From CAWCDJ01 sp963836015 (GTDB lineage Bacteria > Acidobacteriota > Terriglobia > Bryobacterales > Bryobacteraceae): DNA of 64,000 nt. The stretch spans positions 248,001 to 312,000 of the forward strand of contig CAWIIF010000015.1 in assembly GCA_963836015.1 (NCBI GenBank), written 5' to 3'. The notes under the pieces are model-generated. The model ran no database searches, had not been told where the DNA came from, and saw only the letters and a list, made by a program, of their open reading frames with translations. A program made the position numbers and the translations under genes. Within the stretch, counting starts at the first letter, position 1; every line of letters begins with the position of its first letter. Below are positions 37,776 to 46,189 of the stretch, piece after piece.

Positions 37776-38147
37776 TCATGACTTCCTCCGCAGGCGCGCG
37801 ATCTCCTCCAGGTCTTCGCGCGAAAGCTGATTGTCTTCCACCAGGTGCACCAGCAGCGGCTCCGCCGAACCGTTGAAAACGCGGTTGACGAACTCCCGCA
37901 CCATGGCTCCGATGACCTGTCCCTTAGGCTGGGCCGGCCGGTACAGATAGGCGCGGTCCGCCTGCGTCTTCTTCAGGTACTTCTTCTGTTCCAGGATTTT
38001 CATCATGGTCATGACGGTCGTATAGGCCACCTTCCGCCGTTCCAGCAACGCTTCGTAAACGTCGCGGACCGTGGCGCTTTCGCGCTCCCACACGATCTTC
38101 ATGATTTCCAGTTCCTGCCCGGTCAGGGTCGAGCTCCGCCGTCGCAT
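37776..38147 (-). CDS. BlaI/MecI-family repressor
   Basis: A 123-residue winged-helix repressor. It shows LTGQELEIMKIVWERESATVRDVYEAL, the recognition-helix segment AYTTVMTMMKILEQKKYL and the dimerisation tail. It should bind the palindrome that overlaps its own start codon and be cleaved by the partner M56 peptidase encoded immediately downstream (ATGA overlap). Genes repressed besides its own operon are not evident in the window. Confidence 0.93.
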   Translation of the reverse strand: MRRRSSTLTGQELEIMKIVWERESATVRDVYEALLERRKVAYTTVMTMMKILEQKKYLKKTQADRAYLYRPAQPKGQVIGAMVREFVNRVFNGSAEPLLVHLVEDNQLSREDLEEIARLRRKS

Positions 38148-38182
38148 ACTAATTAATTAGTACTAATCGGCGAAGATGTCAA
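38147..38182 (-). promoter_or_regulatory. BlaI operator overlapping a leaderless sigma-70 promoter
   Basis: Reading leftward: TTGACA (38182-38177), 17-base spacer, TAATTA (38159-38154), six bases, ATG 38147. A perfect 16-bp palindrome TACTAATTAATTAGTA covers 38147-38162, and an overlapping 12-bp palindrome ATTAGTACTAAT covers 38156-38167. TACTA/TAGTA half-sites are typical of BlaI/MecI operators. The operator covers the -10 and the start codon, giving direct autorepression. Confidence 0.8.
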
Positions 38183-38198
38183 GGGGTATTTTTGAATG

Positions 38199-38220
38199 GG
38201 GCAGGCCTCCTGGCCTGCCC
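38199..38220. repeat. 9-bp perfect hairpin, REP-like
   Basis: GGGCAGGCC, loop TCCT, GGCCTGCCC, between the decayed permease gene and the blaI promoter. It lacks a T-run. It shares the core GCAGGCCTCCTGGC with the structure at 49691. It may end the permease transcript. Confidence 0.5.
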
Positions 38221-38240
38221 GCGCGCCGCGGCGTGCTTTT

Positions 38241-39986
38241 CTATTCGTACCGCAAGGCCCGCGTGGGGTCGATGCGCGCCGCGCGCCGGGCCGGGATCCA
38301 GCAGGCCGCCAGGGCGACGGCGACGAGGCCGCAGGGCACCACGACGAGGAGCAGCGGAGTGACCCCTCCCAGGCCCGCCAGGGCTGACGAAAGCAGGCGG
38401 AACACCGGGATGCTGAGCGCGAGTCCGGCGGCGGCGCCGGAGAGCGAAAGCGTCAATCCCTGCTTCAGCACCAGCCGCAGGATCGTGCCGCGCTCCGCGC
38501 CCACGGCGATCCGGATGCCGAACTCCCGTGTACGGCGGGCGACCGAGTACGCGACCAGCCCGTAGAGCCCGACCAGCGCCAGGCTCATGCCGACAAAGCC
38601 CGTCACGCCGGCCATCTGGATCACCACGAGCGCCGGCCCCAGCACTCCCTCGTCGTAATAGGTCTCAAACGGGCGGACGTTGTAGACGGGCTGGTTGGCA
38701 TCGAGCGCGTGCACCGTTCGCAATACCGCCCCGGTGATGCCGGCGGGAGGCCCCTCCGTCTCGACCAGCATCACCATGCGGCTCGAGGGGTTCTGCGCGA
38801 ACGGCAGGTATACATAGGGCTGCGGCGTCTCTGCAAGCGACAGATAGCGGGCCGTGCGGGCGACTCCCACGACCTCGACCCACGGTCCGCCGGCGCCCAG
38901 GCGGAAGCGGCGTCCAACCGCGTCCCGTCCGCTCCAGTAGCGCGCGGCGAACTCCTGGTTGACCACTGCCACGCGCCGCGAACCGGGCGCATCTGCGGCG
39001 GTGAAGGCGCGGCCCTCGACGATGCCCGTGCGTTGGCGCAGGCGATCGCCAGCACCAGGATCGAGAGCACCGAGACCATCAGGACGAGCACGGCCAGCGG
39101 CGGCGCCTGCTCGATGCGCAGCTGCAGCTCGGTGCGCGCGCGCAGGATGCGGTCGCGGTCCGCCTCCGGATAGGCCCGGGCGAAGGACTGCGAGAGCGCG
39201 GACAACTCGGCCTGCGCGCGGCCGATCGACACGCCGGGCCCCAGCCTCGCCCGCAGGTTCAAGGCCCGGTCGGAGCGATCCTCGAACAGGTTGTTGCCGC
39301 CGGATGGATCCGGGCGCGCGGCCATGGTCAGCGGAATGAAAAGCGCGGGGCGGATCACCGGATCCATACCGGTGAACTCGCGCGGCGTCACTCCGATGAT
39401 CCGGAAAGGCACGCCATTCAACCGGAGAGTCGCGCCGACCGCGGAAGGGTCGCCGCCAAATTGTTCCTGCCAGAAGTCGTAGCCCAGGAGGGCGACGGGG
39501 TCCCGTCCGGGGACGGCGCACTCGTCATGGGCGAACGTGCGGCCCACCGGCGGGCGGAGCCCGAGCACTGCGAAGAAATCCTGCGAGACCTCCATCCCCA
39601 TCCTCATCTGGGGTACCGCGTCGGGCACTCGCGCGAAGGCGAAGCGCGTCAGCTTGTAGCCGATCACATCCGTGAACGACCGGCTCTTCTCGCGGAGGTC
39701 GCGAAGGTCGGGATACGAGACGCCCTGCAGCGATTCCTGCGAAGTCCGGCCGTTGATTGCGACCACTTCGGACGGCCGCTCCACCGGGAGAGGGCGGAAC
39801 AGGAAGGCATCCGCCAGGCTGAAGGAAGCGATGTTAGCGCCGATTCCGAGACCGAGCGACAGCACGGCCGTCACGGCAAATACCGGTGTGCGGGCAAGGG
39901 TCCGGGCGGCGTGGCGTGCGTCCTGAGTGATACCGGAGCTCTTCTTCCAACTCCCGATTGGACCGGCGCCGAATTCGAAAAAACAC
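38241..39986 (-). pseudogene. decayed ADOP/MacB-type ABC permease with two internal deletions
   Basis: The original start is GTG 39986, behind GGGAGAA and 10 bases after the PadR stop. It gives FFRIRRRSNRELEEELRYH, the usual N-terminus of ADOP permeases. The frame then shifts: the next recognisable part, QDARHAARTLARTPVFAV and the first transmembrane helix, is in another frame and runs to LAIACAN near 39040. There it jumps back to the first frame at TGIVEGRAFTAAD. The central FtsX domain normally between these is missing, while the final three-helix FtsX domain is intact to LRYE. About 580 codons remain against roughly 800 in the family. An assembly fault is possible. Confidence 0.85.
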
Positions 39987-39998
39987 GGCGATTCTCCC

Positions 39999-40346
39999 TC
40001 AGGCGGGCCGCATGATGCGCGCGACCGTTTTGACCAGCAGGTTCCACCGGGTCTGTTCCCTGGCCAGTTGTCTCTTGCCGGCGGCGGTGAGCTTGTAATA
40101 TTTCGCCCGCCGGTTGGTTTCGGACGCCTTCCATTCCGATGCGAGCCAGCCCTGCGTTTCCAGCCGGTGGAGGGCGGGATACAGGGAGCCGTGCTCGATC
40201 TGCAGGGCCTCGCCCGACGTGCTGCGGAGCATCTGCCCGATGCCGTGTCCGTGCTGCGGGCCCCACTGCAGGGTGCGCAGGATCAGCATATCCAGGGTCC
40301 CCTGCAGGATCTCGATTTGCGGGCGGTACGGTTCGCGCTTGGGCAT
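39999..40346 (-). CDS. PadR-family regulator
   Basis: A 115-residue PadR winged-helix protein: EILQGTLDMLILRTLQWGPQHGHGIGQML, the wing segment LQIEHGSLYPALHRLETQGWL and YYKLTAAGKRQL. In Acidobacteriota such genes precede ADOP-type permease genes, and here the damaged permease follows directly. The regulator is intact although its presumed target is broken. A strong palindrome 49 bases upstream is its likely operator. Confidence 0.93.
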   Translation of the reverse strand: MPKREPYRPQIEILQGTLDMLILRTLQWGPQHGHGIGQMLRSTSGEALQIEHGSLYPALHRLETQGWLASEWKASETNRRAKYYKLTAAGKRQLAREQTRWNLLVKTVARIMRPA

Positions 40347-40388
40347 CTCGTCTGAAGAGACTCTACCACAAAGGAGGACTGCTTTGGT

Positions 40389-40422
40389 AGACAGTCTGCC
40401 AGTCGACTGGCAGACAGTCTGC
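40389..40422 (-). promoter_or_regulatory. palindromic operator upstream of padR
   Basis: A perfect 20-bp palindrome centred at 40404/40405 (half-site TCTGCCAGTC) is flanked by two direct copies of AGACAGTCTGC (40389-40399 and 40412-40422). It touches the hemH stop codon and lies 43 bases before the padR start codon. Size and place fit an autoregulatory PadR site. Confidence 0.65.
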
Positions 40423-41375
40423 TAGAGTGAGGGGCGACGGCCCGGCCCGGGGCAGCAGCCGTCGGGGCAGAGCAGCGGCTCGCAGGCGGTCAGGCGCTGC
40501 TCGATCGATTCCGCCAGCAGGGCGACGATCTTCGGATGCACCCCGGCCGTGCCGGCGCGGACGCATTCGATGCCCAAGCCGCGGCACAGCGCTGCGGCTT
40601 CGACATCCAGGTCGTACCGCACTTCCATGTGATCGGAGAGGAATCCGATGGGCGAGATCACGACCCGGTCAAAGCCGCCCGCGGCCAGCGCGCGCAGGTG
40701 GTCGAGGATGTCGGGTTCCAGCCAGGGCTGTGACGGCGGCCCGCTGCGGCTCTGCCAGACGAGATCCCAGGCGGCATTTCCGCATAGCTCCGCCACGCGG
40801 CGGGAGGCCGTGCGGAGCTGCTCCTCGTAGCGGCACGTATCGGCGAGCGCCTTGGGAATGCTATGCGCGGTGAAGACCAGCCGGGCGCCGGGAAGTTCGG
40901 CCAGCGCCGCCGCGACGCGGTCCGCGTTGGCTTCGACGAACAGCGGGTGCTCCGAGAACGGCGGCAGTTTGTGGATGATCGGTGCGCCTTCACCGACCTC
41001 CGAGCGGGCCGCTTCGATGTTCTCGATGTATTGGCGGCAGCCGGAATAGGAAGAGTAGGCGGAGGTCGCGATCGCCAGCACCCGCTTCACGCCCTCGCGC
41101 GCCATCTGCCGCAGAGTATCCGCCAGCATGGGGTGCCAGTTGCGGTTGCCCCAGTAGACCGGCAGGGGGCTGGCCTGGCGCAGCGCCGCGATCAGTTCCC
41201 GGCATTGCTCGTTGATCGGGCTGCGGCCGCCGAAGTGGTGGTAGTGCTCCGCCACCTTAAGCATGCGCTCGCGCGGCACGTTCCGGCCGCGCAGCACGTT
41301 TTCGAGAAATGGAAGGACGTCCTCGGGCTGCTCGGGCCCGCCGAAGGATACCAGCAATACCGCGTCGTAGTGCAT
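40422..41375 (-). CDS. hemH: ferrochelatase with Cys-rich C-terminus
   Basis: Inserts iron into a porphyrin in the last or next-to-last step of haem synthesis. The 317-residue call starts at ATG 41375 (MHYDAVLLVSFGGPEQPEDV); ATG 41411 would overlap the peptidase gene. Landmarks are the HFGGRSP loop, the catalytic histidine in VFTAHSIPKAL and the glutamate region LEPDILDHL. The tail ends with CEPLLCPDGCC, four cysteines in 11 residues. Some ferrochelatases hold a C-terminal [2Fe-2S] cluster, so a metal site is plausible. It lies seven bases after the M14 peptidase gene on the same strand. Confidence 0.92.
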   Translation of the reverse strand: MHYDAVLLVSFGGPEQPEDVLPFLENVLRGRNVPRERMLKVAEHYHHFGGRSPINEQCRELIAALRQASPLPVYWGNRNWHPMLADTLRQMAREGVKRVLAIATSAYSSYSGCRQYIENIEAARSEVGEGAPIIHKLPPFSEHPLFVEANADRVAAALAELPGARLVFTAHSIPKALADTCRYEEQLRTASRRVAELCGNAAWDLVWQSRSGPPSQPWLEPDILDHLRALAAGGFDRVVISPIGFLSDHMEVRYDLDVEAAALCRGLGIECVRAGTAGVHPKIVALLAESIEQRLTACEPLLCPDGCCPGPGRRPSL

Positions 41376-41382
41376 AGTAATG

Positions 41383-44085
41383 TTACTCTTCGCTGCCCGA
41401 TCCCCGGGCATGCGCCGGCCCGCGGAACACGGCGTTCAGGAACAGCACGTTGGCTCCGTCGAGCATGGCGCGAAAATTCGGGTCCTGGGTGAAGGCCACG
41501 ACCACGCCCCGGCCGGCCGTGGCGGCGACGACGGCGGGCTTGTAGGCGATCTGCTGCTGGTTCTCGCTCCACAGGTGTCCGCTGACCACCAGTTGCCCGG
41601 GGCCGTCGAAATACACGGCGTTGACGCCGCGGTCGGCCTTCACGGGAGAGTAGATGGCGCGTCCTTCCACCATCAGGTTCACAGTTTCCGGAACTCCCGC
41701 GGTGAGCCAGTGGTTGGGGCGGACCCGCGCCCGCAGCAGCGCCCCGGGGGCGTCATCCGGCAGCTCGGTGCCGGCGCGTGAGACCTTCTCCATATCGGAT
41801 TCGTTGGCGATACGCGTTCCGGCAACCATTCCCTCCGCGGGCTTGCCGGTCTTATCGGGAGCGGTGGTTTCTTTCTCCTCTCCTTCGCGCAACGCTTTCT
41901 CCTGCTTCAACTCGAGCAGCCCGACACGCGAGTCGGAGAGGAAATTGACCGCGTTTCCCAGCGCGACGATGGTCCCCCCGGATTCGACCCAGGCCTTCAG
42001 CCGCGCGATGCCGTCCTCGCCCAGTTCCTCGGCATAGTCGCCGCCCTCCGGCAGGATCAGGACCTGGAAGCTGCGGGCAAACGCGGTCGAGCCAAGCATC
42101 GCCGTCCGCACGGGGGTGACCGGGTAGCCATACTGCCGCTCCAGCACGAAGCGCGCCGCGCCTGCCGACGCCGGCGACGCGGGCCTGTCCCAGGCCAGGG
42201 CGATCGCGGGCTTTCGCAGCGGCACCACGTAGCGGCTTCCAAAATTCACTCCGTCTTCCACCCAGCCGGAGTCGGTGGCCCAGATGTCGGCGCCGGTCGA
42301 GCGGGCTGCCCGGGCCAGCCGCTGTCCGAGATCCTCGGGATTCCCGGCCACCTTGAAGATCAGGCTTCCGGCCGGGAACTTCACGCCGTTCTGGACGAAC
42401 GGGCGGTCGGCCGACGAGACTTTCAGGTCGTCGCGCAGCGCCGCTGCCAGCAGCCGTCCAGCTGCCTCGGAGCCCCAGGGAGCCAGATAGGCCACCGAGG
42501 CTTTGGCGCCGTGAAGCTCTCCCGGCCGCACCAGCTCCGGCTTTGCGGCCGAAAAATCCCCCTGCGAAACGCTGGCGGCGGGGACCGCCTCCACGTTAAA
42601 CATCAGCGGCAGGGACCAGGCTGTGACGTCGTAGATTTCGCTGCGCTGCCGTTGTTTGCGGCGGGCCTCTTCGGCTGCCACGAACCGCTCGTCCATGGGG
42701 GTGCGGGGGTCGAGGAGGGTCCGTACGAGCCGCTTGGCGGGCTGCGCCATCGGCACTACGTAGGTTCCGGCGGGATACTCGCGGCCGCCGTTGCGGAAGG
42801 GCGCCGCGGCCCGCTCCACCTCGATGCCGTGCTCCACCAGGATACCCGCCAGTTTGTCGGTGGCCGAAGCGTCGCCGCTGCGCGGCAGGATGTACTCCTT
42901 CACGGGCTCGGTGCGGCCCTCCTCGATGGCCGTGACGCCGTAACGGTAGAAGTCGGCGAGGAGCTTTTCGCGGTGAGCTGCCGCCGCTTCCAGGGTCGAG
43001 AGCGAGGCCACGAAATGGTGGCGCACGGTGTCGCGGAACGCCAGCACCGTGTCGTCGGACCGCCGCAGCACCAGCCCGCGAGCCGAGGCCTGCTCGTAGG
43101 TCATCGCGATCCCGCCATAGTAGGACGGCCAGCTGGCGCCATACCCCGGATAGAAGGCGTCGTAATTTTCGCGCGTGAAGTAGTCGAAGCCGAAGTGATC
43201 GAACCACCGGGCATTGTTTTTGCCGAACAGCTTGAGCGTTTCCTTCTGGTCGGCGGTGAGGTTCGGATTATAGGGGTCGGATTCCGGGCTGAAGAAATAA
43301 GTGCTCTCGCCGCTCATCTCGTGAAGATCCACCGCCACCAGCGGGAACCATTGGCGCAGCACCTTCACCTGGTCGCGGATTTCCGGCTGCGTGAGCGCGA
43401 TCCAGTCCCGGTTGAGATCGAACAGGTAGTGATTGGTCCGGCCCCCGGGCCAGGGCTCCTCGTGTTCGGCGGCGATTGGGTTGGGGTCCGGCTCGAGGCC
43501 GCGCGTCTCTTCGAAGTAATTGACGAAGCGGTCGCGGCCGTCCGGGTTCTGCGAGGGGTCGATCAGAACGAGCACGTGCGCAAGGATCTCGTCCACCATC
43601 TTGTCGCCGCGGGCGGCCAGCAGGTGATACGCGGTCAGCAGCGCGGCGTCCGGGGAAGAGATTTCGTTGCCGTGGACGCCGTATGAGAGCCACACGATGG
43701 CTGGGAGCCCGGACATGATGCGCTTCGCTTCCGCGGCCGGGGTTTTGCGCGGATCAGCCAGGCGTTCGACCGCGGCGCGGATTTCGGAGAGGCTGCCGAT
43801 GGTGGACTCCGATCCCACGGCCGCGTAGACCAGGCGCCGTCCCTCCCAGGTCTGGCCGTAATCGAAGATCTTCATGCGCGACGGGGCCGCCGCCGCCAGC
43901 GCCTCCATGTATTTCAGGATGGCTGCATGGCTGCTGACCCTGTCGCCGGTTTCATATCCCAGCACCTGGCGCACCGTCGGGATTTTGGGATCGTACGAAA
44001 TCCCCGGCCAATATTCGAACCTGGGCTGCGCCGCTCCCGGCAGCGCCGCCAGCAGAATCACTACACCGCGCAAAAACCGAACCAT
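41383..44085 (-). CDS. exported M14-family zinc carboxypeptidase
   Basis: A 900-residue protein with a Sec signal (about residues 1-19). The M14 catalytic domain carries zinc ligands H138 and E141 in GVHGNEISSPD, the DPSQNPDGRDRF segment, and a later histidine in AVDLHEMSG. The C-terminal 400 residues include a class-I-glutaminase-like Rossmann domain (VLILPEGGDYAEELGEDG). It probably trims peptides in the periplasm or outside. It diverges from the M13 peptidase gene with 56 bases between starts, so two exported metallopeptidases share one control region. Confidence 0.88.
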   Translation of the reverse strand: MVRFLRGVVILLAALPGAAQPRFEYWPGISYDPKIPTVRQVLGYETGDRVSSHAAILKYMEALAAAAPSRMKIFDYGQTWEGRRLVYAAVGSESTIGSLSEIRAAVERLADPRKTPAAEAKRIMSGLPAIVWLSYGVHGNEISSPDAALLTAYHLLAARGDKMVDEILAHVLVLIDPSQNPDGRDRFVNYFEETRGLEPDPNPIAAEHEEPWPGGRTNHYLFDLNRDWIALTQPEIRDQVKVLRQWFPLVAVDLHEMSGESTYFFSPESDPYNPNLTADQKETLKLFGKNNARWFDHFGFDYFTRENYDAFYPGYGASWPSYYGGIAMTYEQASARGLVLRRSDDTVLAFRDTVRHHFVASLSTLEAAAAHREKLLADFYRYGVTAIEEGRTEPVKEYILPRSGDASATDKLAGILVEHGIEVERAAAPFRNGGREYPAGTYVVPMAQPAKRLVRTLLDPRTPMDERFVAAEEARRKQRQRSEIYDVTAWSLPLMFNVEAVPAASVSQGDFSAAKPELVRPGELHGAKASVAYLAPWGSEAAGRLLAAALRDDLKVSSADRPFVQNGVKFPAGSLIFKVAGNPEDLGQRLARAARSTGADIWATDSGWVEDGVNFGSRYVVPLRKPAIALAWDRPASPASAGAARFVLERQYGYPVTPVRTAMLGSTAFARSFQVLILPEGGDYAEELGEDGIARLKAWVESGGTIVALGNAVNFLSDSRVGLLELKQEKALREGEEKETTAPDKTGKPAEGMVAGTRIANESDMEKVSRAGTELPDDAPGALLRARVRPNHWLTAGVPETVNLMVEGRAIYSPVKADRGVNAVYFDGPGQLVVSGHLWSENQQQIAYKPAVVAATAGRGVVVAFTQDPNFRAMLDGANVLFLNAVFRGPAHARGSGSEE

Positions 44086-44141
44086 AACGTTGATGATAAA
44101 CGCTGGCCGCCGACGTAAGGTAAAATCGATCTTCCGTCACC

Positions 44142-46142
44142 ATGAAGAAGCTGCTCGTGTTTCTCGCATTGCCGGCCCTCGCGCTGGCGGCCGACTCCTC
44201 CTCGGGTCTGGATATGGCCTCGATGAACAAGTCGGTCGACCCCTGCGTCGACTTTTATCAATACGCCTGCGGAAACTGGCTGGCGAAGAATCCGCTGCCG
44301 GCGGATCGCGCCCGTTGGGGACGGTTCACCGAGCTGAGCGACCGCAACGAAAAGGTGCTGCTCGACATTTTGCAGGGCGCCGCCGTGACCAGACCCGGCC
44401 GCCCGGCGCTCGAGCAGAAGATCGGCGATTACTTCGCGAGCTGCATGGACACGGCGGCCATCAACCAGCGGGGAATCGCGCCTTTAAAGGACGAGCTCGC
44501 CCGCATCGGCGGCATGGCCTCGGAAGAGGACGTCGTGGGCGAGGTCATCCGGCTGCACCGCATGGGCATCCCGGTGCTCTTCATCTTCGGCGCCCAGCCC
44601 GACGCCAAGGATTCGATGAAGACGATCGCTACGCTGGGGCAGGGCGGCCTGTCGCTTCCGGACCGCGATTTCTACTTGAAGAACGATCCGAAATCGGTCG
44701 AGACGCGGCAGCGGTTCCAGCAGCACGTAGCAAAGATGTTCGAGCTGACCGGCGATGCAGCCGCCGCGGCGGCCGCCAAGGCGCAGGCCGTGATGGATTT
44801 CGAGATGATCCTGGCCAAGGCTTCGGCCGACCGTGTCTCCATGCGCGATCCCAACAAGCGCTACCATCCCATGACGAAGAAGGAGCTCGCCGAGCTGGCT
44901 CCGACGTTTCCCTGGGATGTCTACTTCCAGAATTCCGGCGCGCCGCCGTTTGAAACCCTGAACGTTACCAACCCCGATTTCTTCAAGCAGATTTCGGCCA
45001 GCGTGCCGCAGGATTCTGCCGAGCCCTGGAAGGCGTACCTGGAATATCACCTGCTGCGGGCCACCGCCGCGGAGCTTTCCGGGCCGTTCGAAAACGAGTC
45101 GTTCGATTTCTGGCAGCGCTACATGACCGGCGCGAAGCAGCCGAGGCCGCGTGCGGCGCGCTGCGTGGCCGCCGTGGACCGCGCCCTGGGCGACCTGCTC
45201 GGCCAGAAGTATATCGAAGTGGCGTTCGGTGCGGATGCCAAGGCCCAGATCGCAGAGCTGGTGGGCGCTCTCGAAGGCGCCCTGTCCAAGGACATTCAGG
45301 CGCTGCCGTGGATGACCGATGCCACGAAGAAAGCCGCGCTCGAAAAGCTGAAGGCCATCACGAACAACGTCGGAGTGCCCAAAAAGTGGCGCGACTACAG
45401 TAGGCTGACCATCACACGCGACGATTATCTCGGCAACGGGCTGAAGACCGCGCAGTTCCTGCGGCAGGACATGATCGATCGCATCGGCAAGCCGACCGAC
45501 AAGACGGAGTGGGGCATGAGCACGCCCACGGTCAACGCGTTCTACAGCCCGCAGAACAACAGCATCAACTTCCCGGCCGGAATTCTGCAATCGCCGTTCT
45601 TCGACCCCCGCCGGGACATCGCCTTGAACTATGGCGGCGCCGGCGTGGTGATCGGCCACGAGATGACCCACGGGTTCGACGACCAGGGTCGCAAGTTCGA
45701 CGGCAACGGCAACCTGCGGGACTGGTGGACTCCGCAGGACGGCGCGGAGTTCGAAAAGCGCGCGGCCTGCATTGCCAGCGAGTATGGCGGGTTCACGGCA
45801 GTGGACGACGTAAAGCTGAACGGCAAGTTGACGCTCGGCGAGAATACCGCGGATAACGGCGGAGCGCGGATCGCCCTGATGGCGCTGCACGAAGTCCTGA
45901 AGGGGCAGGAAGACAAGGTGGAGGGTTTTACGCCCGACCAGCGATTCTTCCTGGGATTTGCGCAGATCTGGTGCGAGAATAGCTCGCCCCAGGCCGAGCG
46001 CCAGCAGGCGCTCACTAACCCGCATTCGCCGGGCCGCTACCGCGTCAACGGCACACTCCAGAACATGCCCGAATTCCAGAAGGCATTTTCCTGCAAGGCC
46101 GGGCAGCCGATGGTGAGCGACAACGCCTGCCGCGTCTGGTAG
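44142..46142 (+). CDS. M13-family (PepO/neprilysin-like) metallopeptidase
   Basis: A 666-residue zinc endopeptidase with an N-terminal Sec signal (about residues 1-16, ending ALA). DPCVDFYQYACGNW near residue 31 is the M13 N-terminal hallmark. The zinc motif HEMTH is at residues 506-510, followed by GFDDQGRKFDGNGN and the third-ligand region GENTADNGG. The NAFYSPQNN substrate-binding strand is present, and it ends at CRVW, as in the family. It is probably periplasmic or lipid-free secreted. TAAAAT at 44121-44126 may be its -10. A terminator follows the stop. Confidence 0.95.
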   Translation: MKKLLVFLALPALALAADSSSGLDMASMNKSVDPCVDFYQYACGNWLAKNPLPADRARWGRFTELSDRNEKVLLDILQGAAVTRPGRPALEQKIGDYFASCMDTAAINQRGIAPLKDELARIGGMASEEDVVGEVIRLHRMGIPVLFIFGAQPDAKDSMKTIATLGQGGLSLPDRDFYLKNDPKSVETRQRFQQHVAKMFELTGDAAAAAAAKAQAVMDFEMILAKASADRVSMRDPNKRYHPMTKKELAELAPTFPWDVYFQNSGAPPFETLNVTNPDFFKQISASVPQDSAEPWKAYLEYHLLRATAAELSGPFENESFDFWQRYMTGAKQPRPRAARCVAAVDRALGDLLGQKYIEVAFGADAKAQIAELVGALEGALSKDIQALPWMTDATKKAALEKLKAITNNVGVPKKWRDYSRLTITRDDYLGNGLKTAQFLRQDMIDRIGKPTDKTEWGMSTPTVNAFYSPQNNSINFPAGILQSPFFDPRRDIALNYGGAGVVIGHEMTHGFDDQGRKFDGNGNLRDWWTPQDGAEFEKRAACIASEYGGFTAVDDVKLNGKLTLGENTADNGGARIALMALHEVLKGQEDKVEGFTPDQRFFLGFAQIWCENSSPQAERQQALTNPHSPGRYRVNGTLQNMPEFQKAFSCKAGQPMVSDNACRVW

Positions 46143-46145
46143 GGC

Positions 46146-46170
46146 CCGGCCTCCGGCGGCCGGTATTTTT
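46146..46170 (+). terminator. rho-independent terminator after the M13 gene
   Basis: CCGGCC (46146-46151), loop 46152-46157, GGCCGG (46158-46163), then TATTTTT. It closes the M13 transcript immediately before the next promoter. Confidence 0.65.
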
Positions 46171-46175
46171 GTGCC

Positions 46176-46181
46176 TATAAT
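46176..46181 (+). promoter_or_regulatory. -10 hexamer TATAAT before the isomerase-like gene
   Basis: A perfect TATAAT ends eight bases before ATG 46190. The expected -35 position falls in the terminator stem and shows no good match. No ribosome site is present. Confidence 0.5.
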
Positions 46182-46189
46182 ACCGTCAC

